Source of the DNA: Lichenicoccus sp964235615
GTDB lineage: Bacteria > Pseudomonadota > Alphaproteobacteria > Acetobacterales > Acetobacteraceae
DNA length: 36,142 nucleotides
NCBI GenBank assembly: GCA_964235615.1
Contig: CAXSEE010000017.1
Coordinates: 1 to 36,142, forward strand
Reading direction: 5' to 3'
Made by a program: the position numbers and the translations under genes. This document shows positions 35,291-36,142 of the stretch, piece after piece; within the stretch, counting starts at the first letter, position 1, and each line of letters opens with the position of its first letter. The notes under the pieces are model-generated. The model had not been told where the DNA came from, searched no databases, and worked only from the letters and a program-made list of their open reading frames with translations.

Positions 35291-35470
35291 TCAGGCGACA
35301 GTCCGCAGCCCGTTCCTGGCCACGAGGAAAAGCAGCTTGAGCGACATGCCTCGCCAGTACTTTTCGCCGCGCTCCCATTGACCCAACCAGCCCCGTGGTG
35401 ACGTTGAGGTAGCGGGCAAATACCGCCTGAGGCGCCCCTTCCCGCTCACGCAGTGGAATGCAGGCACTCC
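35291..35470 (-). pseudogene. Frameshifted XRE-type helix-turn-helix regulator (HigA/YiaG-like)
   Basis: On the minus strand one frame reads LREREGAPQAVFARYLNVTT then GLVG, and the next frame continues QWERGEKYWRGMSLKLLFLV then ARNGLRTVA and stop at 35291. Together they match the C-terminal half of HTH regulators of the type seen beside HigB-like toxins (SQAVFARYLNVTTGLVSQWERGEK pattern). An extra base in GGG near 35385 breaks the frame. The N-terminal half cannot be recognised upstream, and no toxin gene is present. The stretch 35471-35703 otherwise shows nothing recognisable. Confidence 0.65.
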
Positions 35471-35703
35471 GACGTCCGAAGTCGGACCGGCTCGTGCCCA
35501 GAGTGCTGGCACTCGTTGCGCAAGGACGTTGCTATCGCCTGACCGGGCGCGAAACAGGGTTGAGCAAGAATACAGCCGCCGCGGTCGTCGAGCGAAGTCG
35601 ATCCACACAGTCGTGATTGATCCAGTGAACATGGAAATTGCCTCATCGGACGATCTGTCCCATTCGCCTAAGTCTTGGTAAAACGAAGAGGAAGCTCCTG
35701 AAA

Positions 35704-36001
35704 ATGGAAACAATCAGATTGCCGGCTGGTGTAGGACTCACTGCGCTTCAGGTGGCTGCGGAGCGGGCAAGAGAGTCGAACCGGCCAGATGCCTTGTTCG
35801 TCGATCCTCTTGCAAAAGAGATGATCACCCATGTCGAGGATAAAAACGGCGAGGAGTGGTCGTCTTCGGGTTGAAGCGACGTCACACGTCGGCAGATCGT
35901 CATCCTCGCGGCCGGAATGGACGGCCGTGGCTATCGGCTGGATTGGCCGCCCGGAACCAAGCTTTACGAACTCGACGAGCCAAGCCTGCAAGCGTTCAAG
36001 C
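35704..36001 (+). pseudogene. Broken class I SAM-dependent methyltransferase, ended by repeat copy D
   Basis: The ATG at 35704 opens METIRLPAGVGLTALQVAAE then RARESNRPDALFVDPLAKEM, the N-terminus of the putative SAM methyltransferase family related to leucine carboxyl methyltransferases (TIGR00027 type). That frame stops at 35874. From about 35886 another frame reads RQIVILAAGMDGRGYRLDWP then PGTKLYELDEPSLQAFK, the SAM-binding motif of the same family, until repeat copy D begins near 36002. The segment between is too short, so there is an internal deletion plus frameshift, and the C-terminal half is missing or lies beyond the repeat. Confidence 0.75.
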
Positions 36002-36142
36002 ATAATACCAGTTGGTCTTGAGCTTAACCTATAAAAGGCCAAGGCTCTGCCCTGGACCCCCTCCGGCGAAGCCTTGAGAATCCAATAATATCCATGGATT
36101 GGTTTCCAAAGGCCGAGGCCTTTGGCGGGTCTGGGCAGAGCC
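36002..36142 (-). repeat. Dispersed hairpin-rich repeat (MITE-like), copy D (cut by window end)
   Basis: Starts with ATAATACCAGTTGGTCTTGA (the outer end of the element), then GGCCAAGGCTCTGCCCTGGA, a slightly altered CTCCGGCGAAGCCTTGAG arm, CCATGGATTGGTTTCC, CCAAAGGCCGAGGCCTTTGG and GGCTCTGCCC-type sequence to the window edge. Its orientation is opposite to copies B and C. It lies directly in the methyltransferase relic, indicating insertion into a coding sequence. Confidence 0.88.

Noticed and set aside
28912..35378. Very long antisense open frames opposite trpB, trpA/accD, folC and the porin (350-627 codons)
   Set aside because: They are exact shadows of strongly supported genes on the plus strand, have low-complexity His/Asp/Arg/Gly-rich translations and match no family.

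Overview
The window is high-GC chromosomal DNA from an alphaproteobacterium, most likely a member of the Acetobacteraceae. This is inferred from protein character, from the origin-proximal gene set (hemE, hemJ, parA/parB, rsmG, mnmG, mnmE, rho) and from a family of hairpin-rich dispersed repeats. No rRNA, 16S marker or species-specific gene is present, so the family-level call is an inference.

Layout. 1-1570: groES-groEL heat-shock operon on the minus strand (groEL cut by the window edge), with a near-perfect CIRCE operator upstream. 1620-8310: accessory region with an MscS channel fused to a cyclic-nucleotide-binding domain, a catalase-like heme protein, a secreted alpha/beta hydrolase, a small lipoprotein, a sulfotransferase-like protein and a GNAT acetyltransferase. 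It also holds three copies of a roughly 150-190 bp inverted-repeat element, a tRNA-Ala 3' fragment and broken gene relics. 8286-14640: a bacteriophytochrome/HWE-kinase/receiver protein, a PhyH-type dioxygenase plus two short-chain dehydrogenases in one operon, and a stand-alone CheB-type methylesterase. 14768-25032: core origin-proximal block with tRNA-Ala(GGC), maf, a candidate oriC, hemE-hemJ, a secreted GH5 glycosidase, tRNA-Lys(CTT), the run mnmE-mnmG-rsmG-parA-parB with a parS site, and ogt. 25032-28867: qor, rho and corA. 28939-33332: tightly overlapped trpB-trpA-accD-folC operon. 33462-35219: a large outer-membrane porin. 35220-36142: decayed accessory DNA with a frameshifted XRE regulator, a broken SAM methyltransferase, and a fourth copy of the repeat ending the window.

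How it fits together. The 15.5-24.5 kb block appears to combine the replication origin and the segregation machinery. A candidate origin sits beside hemE, and ParA/ParB lie about 5 kb away with a perfect 14-bp parS palindrome placed exactly at the mnmG stop/rsmG start junction. parA has no ATG, GTG or TTG start upstream of its P-loop and probably starts at ATT. Heme genes hemE and hemJ are joined by two tiny overlapping ORFs. Short in-frame tandem repeats have expanded in mnmE, in trpA (C-terminal tail) and in the hemJ leader ORF.

The most distinctive non-gene signal is the dispersed repeat (copies near 3.1, 6.8, 8.0 and 36.1 kb). It folds into a multi-hairpin structure, has ATGATACCAACTGG-type inverted ends, carries no transposase and lies against broken genes. 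It looks like a MITE-like element. I did not find a clear new defence or biosynthetic system. The best candidates for new biology are the repeat family, the parS placement and parA start, and the hemE-hemJ micro-ORF relay.
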